This document shows, piece after piece, positions 3,954 to 5,232 of a stretch of 5,232 nt of DNA. The DNA is from Brevundimonas sp. GTDB lineage: Bacteria > Pseudomonadota > Alphaproteobacteria > Caulobacterales > Caulobacteraceae. Position 1 is the first letter of the stretch. Each line of letters opens with the position of its first letter. The stretch is taken from NCBI GenBank assembly GCA_024711185.1, contig JANJTI010000340.1, forward strand, positions 1-5,232, written 5' to 3'. The translations under genes were made by a program, and so were the position numbers. Below the pieces are notes generated by a model. The model searched no databases and was not told the origin of the DNA. It worked only from the letters and a program-made list of their open reading frames with translations.

Positions 3954-5232
3954 TCAGCCGCCCGAGCGCGGTCCGCGCGGCCCGCTGCGCCCGCCGCCCG
4001 AGGGCCGCGAACCGCCGCCGGGCTTGCCGAAGCTGCGCCCGCCCGCCGGCTTGCCAGCGGGCTTGCCGCCTGGCCGCGCGCCGAAGGCCGGCTTGCCGGC
4101 CCCACCCTTGCGCGGACCGCCGGCGCCGCGCGGCGTGTCGATGAACTGGCCCTCGCGCGGCTTGAAGGCCCGCTTCGGGCGCTCGGCCCGTTCCGCCCGC
4201 TCGCCCTCGGCCGCCTCCGGCCGCGCCCGCGGCCTGAAGCCCTTCTTCGGGTGCTCGAACTTCGGCTTCGCCTTCGCCCAGCCCTCGCCCTTCGGAGCCC
4301 GGCGGCCCGTGTCGGCTCCGCCCTCGGCCGCCGCCTCCGCCGCCCGCACCCGGCTGGGCTTGCGCGACGGGTCCGACATGGCCGAGCCCGAGCGGCCCTT
4401 GACGATCGGGGCCGAGGTGCGGCGGCCGGGGATCGGCGCCGGCGTTGCGACGGTGTTGCCGGTCGGCAGGTTCTCCGGGCGGATGTACTGGGCCAGCATC
4501 TCGCGGATCACCCGCGGCCCGACCTCCTCGACCGCCCCGACCGGCAGCGTCCCCAACTGGAACGGGCCGTAGGCGAGGCGGATCAGCCGGTTCACCGTCA
4601 GGCCGAGGTGCTCCAGCACCTTGCGGACCTCGCGGTTCTTGCCCTCGGTGATGGAGACGCTGATCCACAGGTTCGCCGAGGCCTTCTCGCCCTCCGCGGC
4701 CGGCTTCGCCTTGTCCAGCGTCGCCTCGATCGGGCCGTAGCGCACCCCGTCGACGGTCACCCCGTCCTTCAGCGTGTCCAGCTGCGCCTGGGTCACCCGC
4801 CCGCGCGCGCGGGCCCGGTACTGCCGCACCAGCTCGGTCGAGGGCAGCTCCAGAGCGCGGCTCAGCTCACCGTCGTTGGTGAGGATCAGCAACCCCTCGG
4901 TGTTGAGGTCCAGCCGACCGACCGAGATCACCCGCGGCAGGCTGCTGGGCAGGGCGTCGAACACGGTCGGCCGCCCCTGCGGGTCGCCGTGCGAGGTCAC
5001 CAGGCCGGACGGCTTGTGGTAGCGCCAGACGCGGGTCGCCTGGGCCGCGCCGATCGGCTTGCCGTCCACGGTGATCACATCGTCGCGGGTCACCAGGGTC
5101 GCCGGGGTGTCGAGGATCTTGCCGTTGACCGCCACCTTGCCGAGGCCGATCAGGCGCTCCACCTCGCGGCGCGAGGCGATGCCGGCCCGGGCCATGGCCT
5201 TGGCGATGCGCTCGGTGCGCTTCGGCTCGGCC
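3954..5232 (-). CDS. rluB: RsuA/RluB-family 23S rRNA pseudouridine synthase, 5' end outside window
   Basis: The frame continues open to the right edge. An internal ATG at 5193-5195 is unlikely to be the start because the upstream codons read AEPKRTERIAKA, the natural beginning of the S4 RNA-binding domain. Counting from that ATG, the S4 domain ends near residue 48 (ASRREVERLIGLGKVAVNG). The catalytic domain runs from about 55 to 235. It contains GRLDLNTEGLLILTNDGELS, whose Asp96 is the expected nucleophile, and EGKNREVRKVLEHLG (184-198). Residues from about 250 to 413 form a basic, Gly/Pro/Lys/Arg-rich and probably disordered tail with four GKP motifs, likely aiding RNA or ribosome binding. 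The family isomerises a single uridine in rRNA; RluB acts on 23S U2605, RsuA on 16S U516. The RluB assignment is by overall resemblance, and RluE/F-type specificity cannot be excluded. It leads the cluster with rsmD and the Kelch gene. Confidence 0.88.
   Translation of the reverse strand, partial: AEPKRTERIAKAMARAGIASRREVERLIGLGKVAVNGKILDTPATLVTRDDVITVDGKPIGAAQATRVWRYHKPSGLVTSHGDPQGRPTVFDALPSSLPRVISVGRLDLNTEGLLILTNDGELSRALELPSTELVRQYRARARGRVTQAQLDTLKDGVTVDGVRYGPIEATLDKAKPAAEGEKASANLWISVSITEGKNREVRKVLEHLGLTVNRLIRLAYGPFQLGTLPVGAVEEVGPRVIREMLAQYIRPENLPTGNTVATPAPIPGRRTSAPIVKGRSGSAMSDPSRKPSRVRAAEAAAEGGADTGRRAPKGEGWAKAKPKFEHPKKGFRPRARPEAAEGERAERAERPKRAFKPREGQFIDTPRGAGGPRKGGAGKPAFGARPGGKPAGKPAGGRSFGKPGGGSRPSGGGRSGPRGPRSGG

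Noticed and set aside
3850..4572. A 240-codon + strand frame opposite the pseudouridine synthase tail
   Set aside because: It is the antisense of the Gly/Lys/Pro-rich tail, and the Pro-rich product is the expected mirror.
1663..4668. A 1001-codon open frame on the - strand
   Set aside because: It crosses four well-supported genes in the wrong frame or strand. Its product is Arg/Gly/Ala/Pro low-complexity. Long chance frames are expected at this GC content.
1..5232. CRISPR, tRNA, phage or mobile-element content
   Set aside because: No regularly spaced repeats, cloverleaf, transposase, integrase or target-site duplication was seen. The terminase-like HTH resemblance at 325 alone is not enough to call a prophage.

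Overview
The window is very GC-rich, with dense genes, strong G/C preference at third codon positions and Arg/Ala/Gly/Pro-rich proteins. The gene content is an RluB-type pseudouridine synthase next to rsmD, an ECF sigma factor with a membrane partner, and dispersed hairpin repeats of the kind scattered through Caulobacterales genomes. Together these suggest an alphaproteobacterium, most likely Caulobacterales and Brevundimonas-like. That placement is inference from style and recalled resemblance; no search was run.

Layout. Bases 1-115 hold the 3' end of a low-molecular-weight protein tyrosine phosphatase on the + strand. Its last residues are encoded by a palindromic repeat. Bases 90-267 are a small repeat island of two hairpin units. 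A + strand reading frame (325-1245) follows. Its first ~155 codons look like a real HTH-type DNA-binding protein. Its second half runs antisense through a small two-helix membrane protein gene on the - strand (850-1137). A short AT-rich inverted repeat (791-836) marks the border between the two.

Bases 1242-2305 form a two-gene + strand unit: an ECF sigma factor starting at TTG, then a four-helix membrane protein overlapping it by 4 bp, a candidate anti-sigma factor. This unit converges, with one base between stop codons, on a - strand cluster read from the right edge leftwards: an RsuA/RluB-family pseudouridine synthase (5' end outside the window), rsmD (3 bp gap), and an exported six-bladed Kelch protein (42 bp gap). 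The first two modify rRNA. The Kelch protein has a Tat-like signal and probably shares the transcript rather than the function.

I see no tRNA, rRNA, CRISPR array, insertion sequence or phage module. The most interesting points are the complete sense/antisense gene overlap at 850-1137, the TGTGCAC inverted repeat beside it, the sigma/membrane-protein pair, and the repeat that has become coding sequence at the phosphatase C-terminus. None of these clearly amounts to a new system.
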